Below, piece by piece: positions 27,701 through 36,921 of a stretch of 64,000 nucleotides of DNA. The stretch comes from Flavimobilis rhizosphaerae (lineage in GTDB: Bacteria > Actinomycetota > Actinomycetes > Actinomycetales > Cellulomonadaceae): NCBI RefSeq assembly GCF_014852685.1, contig NZ_JACZDF010000001.1:310001-374000 (forward strand), read 5' to 3'. The translations under genes and the position numbers were made by a program. The notes beneath the pieces were generated by a model. The model was not told the origin of the DNA and ran no database searches. It was given only the letters and a program-made list of their open reading frames with translations. How positions within the stretch are numbered: position 1 is the stretch's first letter; every line of letters begins with the position of its first letter.

Positions 27701-28045
27701 GCCGCTTACGCGTCCGCTGGCGTTGTGCTGAACGATCACTGGGAGGACATGGCCTCCGAGGGTTTCATCTCGAACAGGCTCTTCGATATCGTTGCGAGCG
27801 GCGGGCGTGCGGTGAGCGACTACGTCGAGGGCATCGACGAGGTCTTTGGGGGATCCGTCCGGATCTACTCCTCGGTGGAAGAGCTGCGGGAGCTCTGTGA
27901 TCCCGCTCGTCTCGATGAGCACTTCCCCGACTTCGAGTCAGCGCGGAAGAACGCCGAGCTCATGGCAGAGCGGCATTCCTTTGACGCGCGGGCGGCCACG
28001 CTGGTCGGGGATGTCGCGGAGTTCATCAAAGGGAATGCGGTGTGA
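24758..28045 (+). CDS. Multi-domain glycosyltransferase (GT2 + GT2 + GT-B-like)
   Basis: A 1095-residue cytoplasmic protein of a surface-glycan cluster. Residues 60-110 contain the FDAEFY...HFIRVGARRG...HPLVS motif seen before glycosyltransferase domains. A first GT-A/GT2 domain starts near 262 (ISVVMPVWNRPAQVVEAI, VVVDDGSTDNT, AFLDSDNSW), a second near 503 (TSVVIPTYNDSSMTLACV, VVVDNGSS, LFLNNDTV), and a C-terminal domain from about 775 resembles CgeB/DUF3880-type transferases (ILWVISHPDDV, VFVGQARRFEPRRV-like). It probably adds several sugars in turn. GAGG at 24745 supports the ATG. GC content is below that of the flanking housekeeping DNA. Confidence 0.85.
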   Translation: MGTNSVVRREIRKRLGRAIRAIPGGSRMIGTVRRASRRWRKAPAPQVPKPLTAKQVIARDARTLSSTGLFDAEFYAAQSGVEFASEAAAARHFIRVGARRGASIHPLVSTGWMQRTLAAHLVEGRTSKFVSGIKSQGALKFAWSPLFDPRVDLRDWTEANCSYEGHPPLEEGAVCELHAYDAPSRVLALEESDLLPVDPKLGSIRITWGEARSRLLAAARETAVARPRNSRRVTEEWDEEAEQAWLASISDLPEPEGDGPLISVVMPVWNRPAQVVEAIRSVQAQSFSRWELVVVDDGSTDNTIEAVRAETLTDPRVRLIEAEHGGVCRARNHGLESVSTRYVAFLDSDNSWRPNYLETMVRAMLHQGLRAAYSALRVDGGVDEPSLYRAYVGGLEDLKSLNHIDLNVFVVETDLARQAGGFDPAIRRWNDHDFALRVADIVVPVLLPFIGCDYDHDEDGDRITTRESSNWQFAVLDKAWTGWDRVRETVADRTAGRTSVVIPTYNDSSMTLACVRSLVEHRSPEDDLEVVVVDNGSSLRIANDLRAALLPYPDVKVVRLPRNLNFATGSNYGFARSSGEFVLFLNNDTVVRPGWLRPLLEEIRKPAVAGVQPLLVYPDDLIQACGTVFPARDGLPVHLMQGHPKEDAARVAGLKFRAVTAAALLMRATDVARLKGFDALYANGQEDVDLCLRAADGQGSYFSVVPTSVVEHHESKTPGRGTHILENRKIFLKRWRGNLPGPEHDLYEAVGLRIDRYGSSSPPLAHPIPVVVRVRADESSDGTAAGSASLRWSVKNPANAGPRGDVWGDTHFIAALAGGLEKHGQEVVTYRHGTHGAPATSFDDVNLVIRGLDRGYAQPGKVNILWVISHPDDVTVDEVSEFDLVYAASHRWARDMSERSGREVKVLLQATDVSRFAFPDALPQIERDVIFVGQARRFEPRRVVMDAIEAGIDVAVWGPRWEMHLPERHVMGSYLPNEELAAAYASAGVVLNDHWEDMASEGFISNRLFDIVASGGRAVSDYVEGIDEVFGGSVRIYSSVEELRELCDPARLDEHFPDFESARKNAELMAERHSFDARAATLVGDVAEFIKGNAV

Positions 28046-28055
28046 ACGGCGGTTG

Positions 28056-28865
28056 ATGGGCGAGGTTGGGAAAGGCGGCGCGGTGAACGCTTCGAGTGAC
28101 TCCACTAGTGTCGTGAACCACTTGGGTCGCACGCTTCACGTCTCGCTGCTCGATAGCCGCGGCCTACAGCTCGTCGAAGCGGCTGGCGACCTGAACCCGC
28201 TCTCGCTGAGGCTCTGGAATCTCCTTGTGGGACGGCGCGACTGGGACCTGGTGGTCGATGTCGGTGCCAACTACGGAGAGATGCTGCTTGGCGCAGCGTT
28301 TCCGCCCGGGGCGAGGGCGGTCGCGTTCGAACCGCTCCCCGAGGTGAATCGACTGCTTCGGCGTTCGATCGCGGAGTCCGGCCTTGACGTTGAAGTCGCG
28401 GAGCTCGCGGTCTCGGACTTCGAGGGCGACGTCGCACTGATGCGCGATGTCAGTTGGTCTGGTAAGTCCTCTCTGAAGCGCGCTTCGTCGGCGACCGAGG
28501 TGGAGAGGGTCGACGTCAAGGCGACCACGCTGTCGGCCTACTTCCGGGACGCGTCCGTGCGCTCGGCCTGCGTCAAGATCGATGTCGAAGGGGCGGAGGC
28601 GGAGGTGCTGGCCGGTGCCAGGGAGTTTGTCGACTCCGTCGACGAGATTGCACTCATGGTCGAGGTGCTTCACATGAGCAATGAAGAGATCGCGCAGTTG
28701 GCGCAGGAGTGGCAAGTCTTCGCGTTCGATTCTCGGTACGGTCGCCTGGTTCGTGTGTTGGGTACGCCACGCGCCGTCATAGCGATCGTCAGAAGCAACT
28801 GGTGCTACAGGCAGGACGTTGTTCTTGTCCCAAAGGGCAGGCCTCTGCCCTGGCGGCCGCAGTAG
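28056..28865 (+). CDS. FkbM-family methyltransferase
   Basis: A 269-residue SAM-dependent methyltransferase of the FkbM type, which O-methylates sugars or other hydroxyls. Motif I is VVDVGANYGEMLLG (about residue 68), with AFEPLPEVNRLLRRSI as the SAM-ribose acidic residue and VKIDVEGAEAEVLAGA as the FkbM signature. ATG 28056 is proposed with GGCGG upstream; GTG 28083, preceded by GGGAAAGG at 7 nt, is an equally good start (260 residues). It follows the large glycosyltransferase by 10 bp, so it likely modifies that glycan. Confidence 0.85.
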   Translation: MGEVGKGGAVNASSDSTSVVNHLGRTLHVSLLDSRGLQLVEAAGDLNPLSLRLWNLLVGRRDWDLVVDVGANYGEMLLGAAFPPGARAVAFEPLPEVNRLLRRSIAESGLDVEVAELAVSDFEGDVALMRDVSWSGKSSLKRASSATEVERVDVKATTLSAYFRDASVRSACVKIDVEGAEAEVLAGAREFVDSVDEIALMVEVLHMSNEEIAQLAQEWQVFAFDSRYGRLVRVLGTPRAVIAIVRSNWCYRQDVVLVPKGRPLPWRPQ

Positions 28866-28879
28866 AGAGCGAGGCTGTT

Positions 28880-29929
28880 ATGAGACGAGTTGTATATTCC
28901 GCGTTGCTGGGGCGTTATGAGGAACTCCTCGAGCAGCCAGTGGCTCACGAGAGCAACGTTGATTTCATCATGTTGACGGATCGCCCGGGGCTGACGAGCG
29001 ACACTTGGGATGTGCGCGTTATTGAGCCCGAGCTGTTGGGCGACAGCATCAGGTCGGCCCGGGCTCTCAAGATTCTTGGACACGAAGAGCTGGCGGAGTA
29101 CGACGAGTCGCTGTGGATCGATAATCGAGTGCTTCTCAAGGTGGACCCGAGCGTCATTCTTGACGACTGGCTCTCCAATGCAGACATTGGCATGCCGCTA
29201 CACAGTTTCAGGGACTCGGTCTTCTCCGAGTTTGAAGCAGTGCTCGACGCCGAGCTCGATGATCCTGGCCGTGTGTACGGACAGCTGGCGCACTATCTCC
29301 GACAGATCGAGTCGGCGCTTGACGAGCAGCCGCTGTGGACTGCCCTGATAGCGCGTCGCCATAGTCGAGATGTGGCGCGGTTCGGACGATGCTGGCTCAC
29401 GCACGTCATGCGGTACTCCCGAAGGGACCAGCTTTCGGTGAACGAGGCCGCCCGTCGTACCGGCATGCTGATGAGGCGAGTTCCGCTTGATAATCGAGCG
29501 TCGGATCTCCACCGATGGTTGACCCGGGACGTCGTTGGGAGGCCTGCGCGAAACGGGCTTGCACGCCCGCTCGAGGAGCTTCGGCCGCTCTCGCTCGAAC
29601 TTCGGTCGGTCGAGGCGAGGCTTCAGTCTGTCGAGGCAGAGCTTCATTCGGTCGAGGCAGAGCTTCATTCGGTCGAGGCGGAACGGGACGCTGCTCTCGT
29701 GAAGGCCACCGAGCTCGCTGGTGAGGTCGAGGCGCACGTGTGCGGATCGGCTCCTGCTACCCCGAAGCCTGAGGCTGATGCCGGACTCGTCGCGAGGTTG
29801 CATGAGGCGGAAGCGATCGTTCTTGGTCTGTGTGCAGCGATCAGCACACGCGAAGGAGCGTTGTCCCGAGCCCTGGCCGAACTGGACGAACTCCGATCCG
29901 CGCGCCAGCCCGGCACCGACGGCGCGTAG
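28880..29929 (+). CDS. DUF616 (TOD1/MUCI70-like) putative glycosyltransferase with coiled coil
   Basis: A 349-residue protein. Residues 1-210 fit DUF616: VVYSALLGRYE at the start, DFIMLTDRP, SRALK-like SARALKILGH, YDESLWIDNRV, and a later Q-P-L-W-T region. DUF616 proteins resemble glycosyltransferases. Residues 233-275 are a heptad-repeat coiled coil (LRSVEAR, LQSVEAE, LHSVEAE, LHSVEAE) encoded by 21-bp tandem repeats, then a disordered tail. GCGAGG lies 7 nt before the ATG. It is the last gene of the operon begun at 24758. Confidence 0.75.
   Translation: MRRVVYSALLGRYEELLEQPVAHESNVDFIMLTDRPGLTSDTWDVRVIEPELLGDSIRSARALKILGHEELAEYDESLWIDNRVLLKVDPSVILDDWLSNADIGMPLHSFRDSVFSEFEAVLDAELDDPGRVYGQLAHYLRQIESALDEQPLWTALIARRHSRDVARFGRCWLTHVMRYSRRDQLSVNEAARRTGMLMRRVPLDNRASDLHRWLTRDVVGRPARNGLARPLEELRPLSLELRSVEARLQSVEAELHSVEAELHSVEAERDAALVKATELAGEVEAHVCGSAPATPKPEADAGLVARLHEAEAIVLGLCAAISTREGALSRALAELDELRSARQPGTDGA
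29600..29683 (+). repeat. 21-bp in-frame tandem repeat, four units
   Basis: Units begin CTTCGGTCGG, CTTCAGTCTG, CTTCATTCGG and CTTCATTCGG, each ending GTCGAGG plus a variable end. Units 3 and 4 differ by two bases. Each unit encodes one coiled-coil heptad of the DUF616 protein; a degenerate fifth unit precedes at 29579. Confidence 0.9.
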
Positions 29930-29989
29930 CTGAAGTGCCTGGTGCGAAGGTTGCGCTCATGGGTCGCTTCTGCAGTTCGGGTCCCTCAG

Positions 29990-31156
29990 TCAGTCGCGCC
30001 CGTAGATGTCGCGGGTGTAGACCTTCTCGCTGACGGCCGCGAGCTCGTCCGCGCGCCGGTTCGCGACGATGACGTCGCAGCGTGCCATGAACTCGTCGAG
30101 ATCGTTGACGACCTCGGACCCGAAGAATCTGTCGTCCTTGAGCGCCGGCTCGTAGACGACCACCTCGACGCCCTTCGCCTTGATGCGCTTCATGACGCCC
30201 TGGATGGACGACGCCCGGAAGTTGTCGGAGCCCGCCTTCATGACAAGCCTGTACATCCCGACCACACGAGGCTTGCGACGAAGGATGTCCGCGGCGACGA
30301 AGTCCTTGCGGGTGGTGTTGGAGTCGACGATTGCCGAGATGAGGTTCTGGGGGACGTCCTGGTAGTTCGCGAGCAGCTGCTTGGTGTCCTTGGGGAGGCA
30401 GTAGCCGCCGTAGCCGAAGGACGGGTTGTTGTAGTGCGTGCCGATGCGAGGGTCGAGGCCGACGCCTTCGATGATCTGCGCGGAGTCCAGGCCGTGCGTC
30501 GCCGCGTACGTGTCGAGCTCGTTGAAGTAGGCGACGCGCAGCGCGAGGTACGTGTTGGCGAAGAGCTTGATCGCCTCCGCCTCGTCGCTCTCGGTGAGGA
30601 GCACCGGCACGTGGGTGGCGAGCGCTCCGGCGCGCAGCATCTCGGCAAAGTCGCGCGCCTGCTCCGAGGTGTCGCCCACGACGATGCGCGACGGGTAGAG
30701 GTTGTCGTGCAGGGCGCGGCCCTCACGCAGGAACTCCGGCGAGAAGGCGATCGCGGCACCGGGGTGGCGGCCGCGGAGGGCCCGCGTGAAACCGACCGGC
30801 ACCGTGGACTTGATGACGATGAAGGTGTCCGCGTTGGCAGCCAGGGCCTGGGTGACGGCGGCCTCGACGGACGACGTGTTGAAGAAGTTCGACTCGACGT
30901 CGTAGTCCGTCGGGGTGGCGATGATGACGATGTCGGCATCCGCGTACGCAGCGTCGCCGTCGAGCGTCGCCGTGAGATTGAGAGGAACCTCGCGCAGATG
31001 GCGCTCGATCTCATCGTCCTCGATCGGGGAACGTCCGGCCGAGAGGAGCTCGACCTTGCCGGCGTCGATGTCGACGGCGGTGACCTCGTGGTGGCGGGCG
31101 AGCAGGACGGCGAGAGAGAGACCGACGTATCCGGTCCCAGCTACAGCGATCTTCAC
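29990..31156 (-). CDS. ugd: UDP-glucose 6-dehydrogenase-type nucleotide-sugar dehydrogenase
   Basis: A 388-residue enzyme that oxidises a UDP-hexose C6 to a carboxylate using 2 NAD+. The NAD fold starts [11 protein letters not shown]; Lys 197 ([21 protein letters not shown] contains it) and the nucleophile Cys 253 in [12 protein letters not shown] are present. Length and motifs match UDP-glucose dehydrogenases of capsule loci, giving UDP-glucuronate. It reads against the preceding operon and stands at the boundary with the glycosyltransferases at 31194-36910. Confidence 0.9.
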   Translation of the reverse strand: MKIAVAGTGYVGLSLAVLLARHHEVTAVDIDAGKVELLSAGRSPIEDDEIERHLREVPLNLTATLDGDAAYADADIVIIATPTDYDVESNFFNTSSVEAAVTQALAANADTFIVIKSTVPVGFTRALRGRHPGAAIAFSPEFLREGRALHDNLYPSRIVVGDTSEQARDFAEMLRAGALATHVPVLLTESDEAEAIKLFANTYLALRVAYFNELDTYAATHGLDSAQIIEGVGLDPRIGTHYNNPSFGYGGYCLPKDTKQLLANYQDVPQNLISAIVDSNTTRKDFVAADILRRKPRVVGMYRLVMKAGSDNFRASSIQGVMKRIKAKGVEVVVYEPALKDDRFFGSEVVNDLDEFMARCDVIVANRRADELAAVSEKVYTRDIYGRD

Positions 31157-31193
31157 GAGGTCGAGTCTAGGCTCAACTCGCCGAGAAGGGGTC

Positions 31194-32750
31194 TCAGCGG
31201 CGACTGCCGCGTCCTAGCCTGCGCGCGAGCTCCCGCACGAGCCCGCGGAGACCGTCACGCATTAGCCCGAGAGGTGCCCGGAAGCCGCGGGGGAGGGGCG
31301 CCTGCGTCGGGGCGGCCGTCGCCGGCGGCACGGTCGACGATACGGGGCCGCCGTGGTCGGTGGGGTCGTCCAGCAGCATGGGTGAGTCGAGGTGGTCGAC
31401 CGTGGAGAGGTCGACGATGTCGTCGAGCCGTGCCCACCAGACGCCCCACACCGCGTCGATCCGCTTCTGGAGGTTGTCCACGTCAGGCAGGTAACGACGC
31501 GCCCGTGCGTCGGCAGCTGTCCGGAGCAGCGCGACGTCACCGCCCGGCGCAGGGACCCTCACGAGCCCCGCGTGGCGCGACGCCGCGACGTCCAGGATGT
31601 CGCCGAGAGAGTCGGGGCCCAGCCCCGCGACGACCGGGACGTCGAGCCGGAACGCCGCCGGGAAGACGTCGTCAGGTGCATCAGCCGCGATCGTCACCCG
31701 TGGGTCGGCGCGGAACCACTCGAGCGCGGCCGCGAGCACGTCGGGCGTGCCCTGCGGGCCGTCGGACCAGGGGGCGACGAGCGTCACGTGGAGATCCGTC
31801 CTCCGCGAGGCGAGCAGCCGCTCGACGCACGCGCGCGCGAACCGCGCGGAAGCCGCGTCGCACCGGACGACCGCATGGACGAGGGGCACCTGCCAGACGC
31901 GGCCGACGGACCGCAGCCGGCCACCGTCGAGCGGGACGCGCTGGGCGTCGAACGGGTCGGCCGCCCGCAGCGACGACGCGAGGGGCTCCTCCCCTGCACG
32001 TACGACGACGGCCAGGGGCGCGGGGACGAGGACGGCCCCGCGTGCTGCGAGCCGATGGACGAGATCGCGCTCCCCGCCGTGCGGGAGCGCGGGGTCGAGG
32101 CCGCCCGCACGGGAGTACAGGTCGCGCGAGGTCGAGATCGACGTGAGGGTGACGTCCGCGAAGGACGGCTCGATGTCCGGCTCGGGCGTCTCGGCGGCGC
32201 CCGGTGCCCCATCGGTGGCCGCGATCAGCGGCTCGAGACCCGCAGCGTCCGGCAAGAGTAGTTCCTCGGGCCGGAGGTCCAGGTTCCCGAGGTACGTGGT
32301 CGTCCGCAGCGTCACCGCGTCGTCGATCCGGTCGTGCCACCGGGCAACCTCCGTGAGCGTCTCGGGAGCAGGCACGTCGCCCGCCTCGAACCACACGAGG
32401 ATCTCGCCGTCCGTCGCGGCCACGCCCGCGTGCAGCGCGGCTGCGCGGCCCCAACCCTCCTCCGCAGTGACGACGCGGACACGCTCGGGGCGTCGCTCCG
32501 CGAGGTCGGAGGCCCCGGACGTACCGACGACGACCGCGATGTCGAGCAGCTCCTGCCCGCACGTCTGGCCCGCGAGGGCCGAGAGGGTGAGGTCAAGCCC
32601 TGCCGGGTCGTCGGTCGCGACGACAGTCACGGCGATCGACCGGTGCGGTGCCCAGCCCTCCGGAAGCGTTCGCGCGGCATCGCGCGAGCGGTGTCGGAAG
32701 GGGACTCCCTGCGAGACACCAGCAGGAGTGCGCGGCTCTTCGTGGGGCAC
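31194..32750 (-). CDS. GT2-like glycosyltransferase family protein
   Basis: About 518 residues. The first 150 residues have a GT-A fold start ([29 protein letters not shown], and [20 protein letters not shown] where a GT2 usually has DDD), so the metal-binding site is degenerate. The middle region resembles the second half of actinobacterial WcaA-type transferases and the tail is Pro-rich. The frame is open for another 1.8 kb upstream, but that is a shadow. GTG 32750 is chosen because TACTGT sits 6 nt before it on the minus strand, a leaderless arrangement. It is divergent from another glycosyltransferase. Confidence 0.65.
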   Translation of the reverse strand: MPHEEPRTPAGVSQGVPFRHRSRDAARTLPEGWAPHRSIAVTVVATDDPAGLDLTLSALAGQTCGQELLDIAVVVGTSGASDLAERRPERVRVVTAEEGWGRAAALHAGVAATDGEILVWFEAGDVPAPETLTEVARWHDRIDDAVTLRTTTYLGNLDLRPEELLLPDAAGLEPLIAATDGAPGAAETPEPDIEPSFADVTLTSISTSRDLYSRAGGLDPALPHGGERDLVHRLAARGAVLVPAPLAVVVRAGEEPLASSLRAADPFDAQRVPLDGGRLRSVGRVWQVPLVHAVVRCDAASARFARACVERLLASRRTDLHVTLVAPWSDGPQGTPDVLAAALEWFRADPRVTIAADAPDDVFPAAFRLDVPVVAGLGPDSLGDILDVAASRHAGLVRVPAPGGDVALLRTAADARARRYLPDVDNLQKRIDAVWGVWWARLDDIVDLSTVDHLDSPMLLDDPTDHGGPVSSTVPPATAAPTQAPLPRGFRAPLGLMRDGLRGLVRELARRLGRGSRR

Positions 32751-32755
32751 GCCGG

Positions 32756-32762
32756 TACAGTA
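32756..32762. promoter_or_regulatory. Shared palindromic -10 (TACAGTA) of divergent genes
   Basis: Read on the plus strand TACAGT (32756-32761) and on the minus strand TACTGT (32762-32757) are both TANNNT -10 elements. They serve the divergent genes starting at 32793 and 32750, so the two polymerases must compete for one site. Confidence 0.6.
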
Positions 32763-32792
32763 GCAGCCGTCGGACGAGGGCAGGCGGAGCAC

Positions 32793-34565
32793 ATGGACAA
32801 GCACACCGACGGTGCGAAGGCGTGGTCGGTCGCAGACCTCGGGGCGACGCTCACGGGACTCGTCGACGACGGCACGGGAGCCGCAGTGTCGCTCGTCCTC
32901 GCCGACGTCGACGCGGTGCGGGCCCTCACGATGCTCGGAGCCGGGCGCCTTGTCTCGACCCGGCACACGCTCGTCGTGGCCCGCTACCGTGCGCCGCTCG
33001 CGCGCTGGCGCGGACGCGTCGGCCACCTCGTCGGCCTCCTCGACCTCGACGTCCGCTGGCCCGAGAAGCGCACCGGGCGGCTGAGCGTCGAGATCCGGCT
33101 GGACGCTCCGAGCGACATAGCGACGGTGGCGGCGGCCGTCATGCCGTTGCTCCTCCCGAGCAACTCGACCGAGCACGTCGGCTCGCCGCTCGTCGCCGTG
33201 GCGCCGGGGGCGCCGGCCGCATCCCTCGCGCTCCTCGAGCTGCCCTGGGCCGTCCCGCCGCAGCACGAGAAGGACCCGGCTGTGCTCGAGGGCAACGACG
33301 TCGTCCTCATCGGAGCGCACGACACCGACGTCCACGAGGCTGCGCGCACGATCGTCGTCGAGCGGGACGGCCGCCCGGAGGGCGCCCTCCGGCCCGTTGT
33401 CGACCTTGCCGTGCACAACCCGATCCGGCGGCAGGCCAAGATCGGCGGGGCGACGCCGTGGCGTGCGGGCAGGCTCGTCGAGTCCGACGACTCCTGGCGG
33501 ATCGTCGCCGACGAGCAGGCGGAAATCGTCGTCGACCCTGCGCGGCCGCTCACTCGCACGGTCGTCGAGAAGCTGCGTCTGGTCGCTTGGCTCGACCTGG
33601 GGGCGCTCGCTCCGCCCGCGACGTCCGAGGACGCCCGCGCGCTCGCGGGCAGGCTCGCCGAGCTCGCGGCGACGGGAGTCGTCCTGCACGGCGGTGCAGG
33701 CGTCGCGGGCACCGCTGACGGGCTCGCTCCGGAGCTCGCGCAGCGCATCGCCCGGACGCGGGCACCACGCACGGGCCTCGAGACGTTCCGGGCCGCCGTG
33801 GACCAGCGCCGGGTCGCCATGCGCGAGCACGCGGGCCGCTTCGCGCTCTCCTCGGCGCTCACGGGCGGGGCGCCCGAGCTTCCCAACGTCACGGTGCTGC
33901 TCGTGACGAACCGACCGAACCTCGTCGAGCAGTTCCTCGAGCGCGTCGCAGCTCAGACCTACCCGCACCTCGACGTCGTCGTCGTCATGCACGGGGTGCA
34001 GTCCCCCGACACGTCCGCGTGGGAACCGCGGCTCCGGGACCTCGTCTCCGCGACCCTCGAGCTCGATCCGTCGACCTCGTTCGGTGACGCGCTCGCCAGG
34101 GCGACGGCGCGGGCCGACGGCCCGCTCGTGCTCAAGATGGACGACGATGACCTCTACGGGCCGGAGTTCGTGTGGGACCTGGTCCTGGCACGCGCCTTCT
34201 CGGGGGCACAGGTGGTGGGCAAGCAGGCGGAACACGTCTACCTCGAGCAGTACGACGTCACGGTGCGTCGGGGGTTCGGCGTCGAGGACTACTCGGAGCA
34301 GGTCGCGGGTGGCACGATGCTCGCCTCGGTCGCCGACATCATGGCGGTCGGCGGGTGGCGGGGCGTGCCGCGGTCCGTCGACCGCGCGCTCATGCAGAGG
34401 GTAGTCAAGGCGGGCGGGCTCACGTACGTCGACAGGGGCGTCGGCTTCGTCTACGTCCGGCACGGGCGAGGGCATACGTGGAACGCGGACGCCTCGCACT
34501 TCCTGCGCAACGCCGAGGAGCAGTGGCACGGCGTGCACCTCCCCGCGCTCGGGATCGAGGGCTGA
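32793..34565 (+). CDS. Glycosyltransferase with C-terminal GT2 domain
   Basis: A 590-residue protein. The N-terminal 360 residues are an actinobacterial region with no clear catalytic motif. The C-terminal GT2 domain runs from about 365 (NVTVLLVTNRPNLVEQFLERV) through the donor-binding LVLKMDDDDLYGPEFV to GGTMLASVADIM and DRALMQRV, as in family 2 transferases that extend surface glycans. GGAG at 32785 supports the ATG. Its stop overlaps the next start (TGATG), so the two transferases are coupled. Confidence 0.75.
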   Translation: MDKHTDGAKAWSVADLGATLTGLVDDGTGAAVSLVLADVDAVRALTMLGAGRLVSTRHTLVVARYRAPLARWRGRVGHLVGLLDLDVRWPEKRTGRLSVEIRLDAPSDIATVAAAVMPLLLPSNSTEHVGSPLVAVAPGAPAASLALLELPWAVPPQHEKDPAVLEGNDVVLIGAHDTDVHEAARTIVVERDGRPEGALRPVVDLAVHNPIRRQAKIGGATPWRAGRLVESDDSWRIVADEQAEIVVDPARPLTRTVVEKLRLVAWLDLGALAPPATSEDARALAGRLAELAATGVVLHGGAGVAGTADGLAPELAQRIARTRAPRTGLETFRAAVDQRRVAMREHAGRFALSSALTGGAPELPNVTVLLVTNRPNLVEQFLERVAAQTYPHLDVVVVMHGVQSPDTSAWEPRLRDLVSATLELDPSTSFGDALARATARADGPLVLKMDDDDLYGPEFVWDLVLARAFSGAQVVGKQAEHVYLEQYDVTVRRGFGVEDYSEQVAGGTMLASVADIMAVGGWRGVPRSVDRALMQRVVKAGGLTYVDRGVGFVYVRHGRGHTWNADASHFLRNAEEQWHGVHLPALGIEG

Positions 34566-36910
34566 TGGCCGGCGGTCTGCTGCGGCGTGTCGTCCGACGG
34601 CTCGGCGGTACGGCGCCCGAGCCGGCAGCCGCTGCCGGAAGGGACCCGCTCGTCTCCGTCGTCGTACCCGTCTTCGACGTCGAGGAGTACCTCGCCGAGG
34701 CGGTCGCGTCGCTCACGGCGCAGACGCACGAACGCCTCGAGATCCTCCTCGTCGACGACGCGTCGACAGACGGCTCGCTCGCCCTCGCGCAGAGGCTCGC
34801 GCAGGACGACCCGCGCATCGTCGTCGTACCCGTCGAGCACGGCGGGCTCGGCGCGACCCGCAACCGCGGGCTCGAGCGGGCACGCGGCACGTACGTGACG
34901 TTCGTCGACGCCGACGACATCGTCCCGCCGGACGCCTTCGCCGCGATGGTCGCCTCCCTCGAGGCGTCTGGCTCGGCGTTCGTCACGGGCGGCGTCGAGC
35001 GCTTCGACTCGACGCGCGCGTGGATCCCGGGCTGGGTGCGCGCCGTGCACGGCCGCGACCTGCAGGCGACGACGCTCGCCGACCTGCCCGAGGCGATGCG
35101 TGACATCCTCGCGTGCAACCGCATGTTCCGGCGCGACTTCTGGGACAAGCACATCGGCCCGTTCCCCGAGGGCATGGTCTACGAGGATCACGTGCCCATG
35201 CTGCGTTCCTACCTGCGCGGCACCCGCTTCGACGTGCTCGCACAGGTGACGTACCGATGGCGGAAGCGCGACGACGGCACCTCGCTCAGCCAACCCAAGG
35301 ACGAGCTCGCGAACCTCGCCGACCGCGCGCGGGCCAAGGCCGACGCGTGGGCGCTGCTCGAGCGCGAGGGCACGCCGACGGAGCGGGCGCTGTGGATCGC
35401 GCGCGTCCTCGACCTCGACCTCGTGCCCTACCTCACCCACGGTGGCACGGCCGCGTCCGAATACCAGGAGCTCCTCGCGACCACCGTCGCGACCTACCTC
35501 GACCACGCCGCCGCGCTGCCCGAGGCCCGACGCGAACTTGCAGCACGCGTCCGGGGCCCACAGCGGCTCGCCGCCTGGTACGCCGCCCACCGCGACTGGC
35601 CCGCCCTTGCGTCGCTGACCGCTGACCTGGAACGGCGCAGGCCTCCGCTTGCGCGCCTTGACCGGGCTGACGGCACCGAGCGAGCAGCTATCGACGATCA
35701 CGCCCGCGTCACGACGTCGCCGCCCCTGCCGACATGGTGGCGCGAGGTTCCGCTTGAGGTCGCGCCCACACTCACGCTCACCCGGCTCACCTGGGACGAC
35801 GATGGTCTCGTCGTCCGCGGAAGCCTCAAGGTCCCGGGGATTTCTCTCACGCCCGACGATGTTGCGCTGACGCTCACCCTCGAGGGTGACGCAGCTGGGC
35901 CCGGCGCAGCCGGTCCTCGGGTGACGATTCTCGGCGCGGCACCGCGCCGGGCTGACGCCCCCGCGACCGGTAGTGACCTCGACGTGGTCGCCCACATTCC
36001 GTGGCAGGACCTCACGGCGGCACTGCCCGCGCCCGGCGACGCGACGGTTCGCGCAGAGGTCGCGCTCGCGGACACGGTCCACCTGCCCGTGACCGTCGGC
36101 GCAGGTACTGGAACGCGTGCGCCCCGCCCCCGCGCCGACGTCCTCGACGACACAACCATCGTTCCCGCGTTCACCGACGACGGGCTCGTCGTCCGTCGTC
36201 GACGTGTCAGAGCCGTCGTCACCGCCCTCGCCGTCGCGGGCGACCGCCTTCGCGTGGCCGCCACCATCGTTTCTTCGGGCGACGAGTCGCCCAGCCTCGC
36301 GTTCGGTGCGGGGGAGCAGGCCGTCGGCCTTGAGGCGTCGGACGGGACCTTCACCGTCGCGCTCGCGGCGCTCGCGGGCGCCGAGCATGACGCCGCGCTC
36401 GAGACCATCGTCGGGACCAAACCCGACCGCCTGGTTGCGTCAGCGGACCTGCGCGGCGCGCTGCCACGCGGCTTTGCCGCGTCAGCGCGCGGGACCCTCC
36501 ATGTCATCCCTGGCCCCCGCGCGCGTCTTGTTGCGGTTGCCGCGGACGACGATGGGATTCGCTTCGACCTCATCGAAGCAGGGCTCGCCGACATCCCCGC
36601 GGGCAGTACGTGGCGGGTCGTCGTTCGCGAGAACGGCTCGGAGCGTCCACTCATGGTTACGGGTGATACACCCGCGACCGCGCGGGTCGACGTGCCGCGA
36701 ACCGTCGGACCTGACGGCATCGATGCGTCAGTTGCGAGCGTGCGACTCGAGCTCGTAGGGCCGGACGGCGCAATCGTCCCGCTGCGCGTCGACGACCGGG
36801 TGCTCGATGCCCAGCCGTTCGCCGCCCCGTCGGGTGCCTACGACGTGCGCGTCCTTGCCCGCCGCGACGGCATCGAGATGCGCGTCGAGCACCTTGAGTT
36901 GCGCGACTGA
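34565..36910 (+). CDS. GT2 glycosyltransferase with beta-rich C-terminal extension
   Basis: A 781-residue protein. Residues 28-250 are a canonical GT2 domain: VSVVVPVFDVEEYLAEAV, ILLVDDASTDGSLALA, ATRNRGLERARG, TFVDADDIVPPDAF and the catalytic-base region YEDHVPMLR. The 400 C-terminal residues are rich in predicted beta strands (for example VVRGSLKVPGISLTPDDVALTL), as in TagF/TarS-like extensions that bind the acceptor polymer. It is translationally coupled to the preceding transferase and converges on rmlA. Likely a polymer-elongating enzyme; linkage and sugar unknown. Confidence 0.8.
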   Translation: MAGGLLRRVVRRLGGTAPEPAAAAGRDPLVSVVVPVFDVEEYLAEAVASLTAQTHERLEILLVDDASTDGSLALAQRLAQDDPRIVVVPVEHGGLGATRNRGLERARGTYVTFVDADDIVPPDAFAAMVASLEASGSAFVTGGVERFDSTRAWIPGWVRAVHGRDLQATTLADLPEAMRDILACNRMFRRDFWDKHIGPFPEGMVYEDHVPMLRSYLRGTRFDVLAQVTYRWRKRDDGTSLSQPKDELANLADRARAKADAWALLEREGTPTERALWIARVLDLDLVPYLTHGGTAASEYQELLATTVATYLDHAAALPEARRELAARVRGPQRLAAWYAAHRDWPALASLTADLERRRPPLARLDRADGTERAAIDDHARVTTSPPLPTWWREVPLEVAPTLTLTRLTWDDDGLVVRGSLKVPGISLTPDDVALTLTLEGDAAGPGAAGPRVTILGAAPRRADAPATGSDLDVVAHIPWQDLTAALPAPGDATVRAEVALADTVHLPVTVGAGTGTRAPRPRADVLDDTTIVPAFTDDGLVVRRRRVRAVVTALAVAGDRLRVAATIVSSGDESPSLAFGAGEQAVGLEASDGTFTVALAALAGAEHDAALETIVGTKPDRLVASADLRGALPRGFAASARGTLHVIPGPRARLVAVAADDDGIRFDLIEAGLADIPAGSTWRVVVRENGSERPLMVTGDTPATARVDVPRTVGPDGIDASVASVRLELVGPDGAIVPLRVDDRVLDAQPFAAPSGAYDVRVLARRDGIEMRVEHLELRD

Positions 36911-36921
36911 AACTGCGGGTC

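Noticed and set aside
32751-34538. Upstream extension of the minus-strand glycosyltransferase frame to 34538
   Set aside because: It runs antisense through another glycosyltransferase; the leaderless GTG at 32750 fits better.
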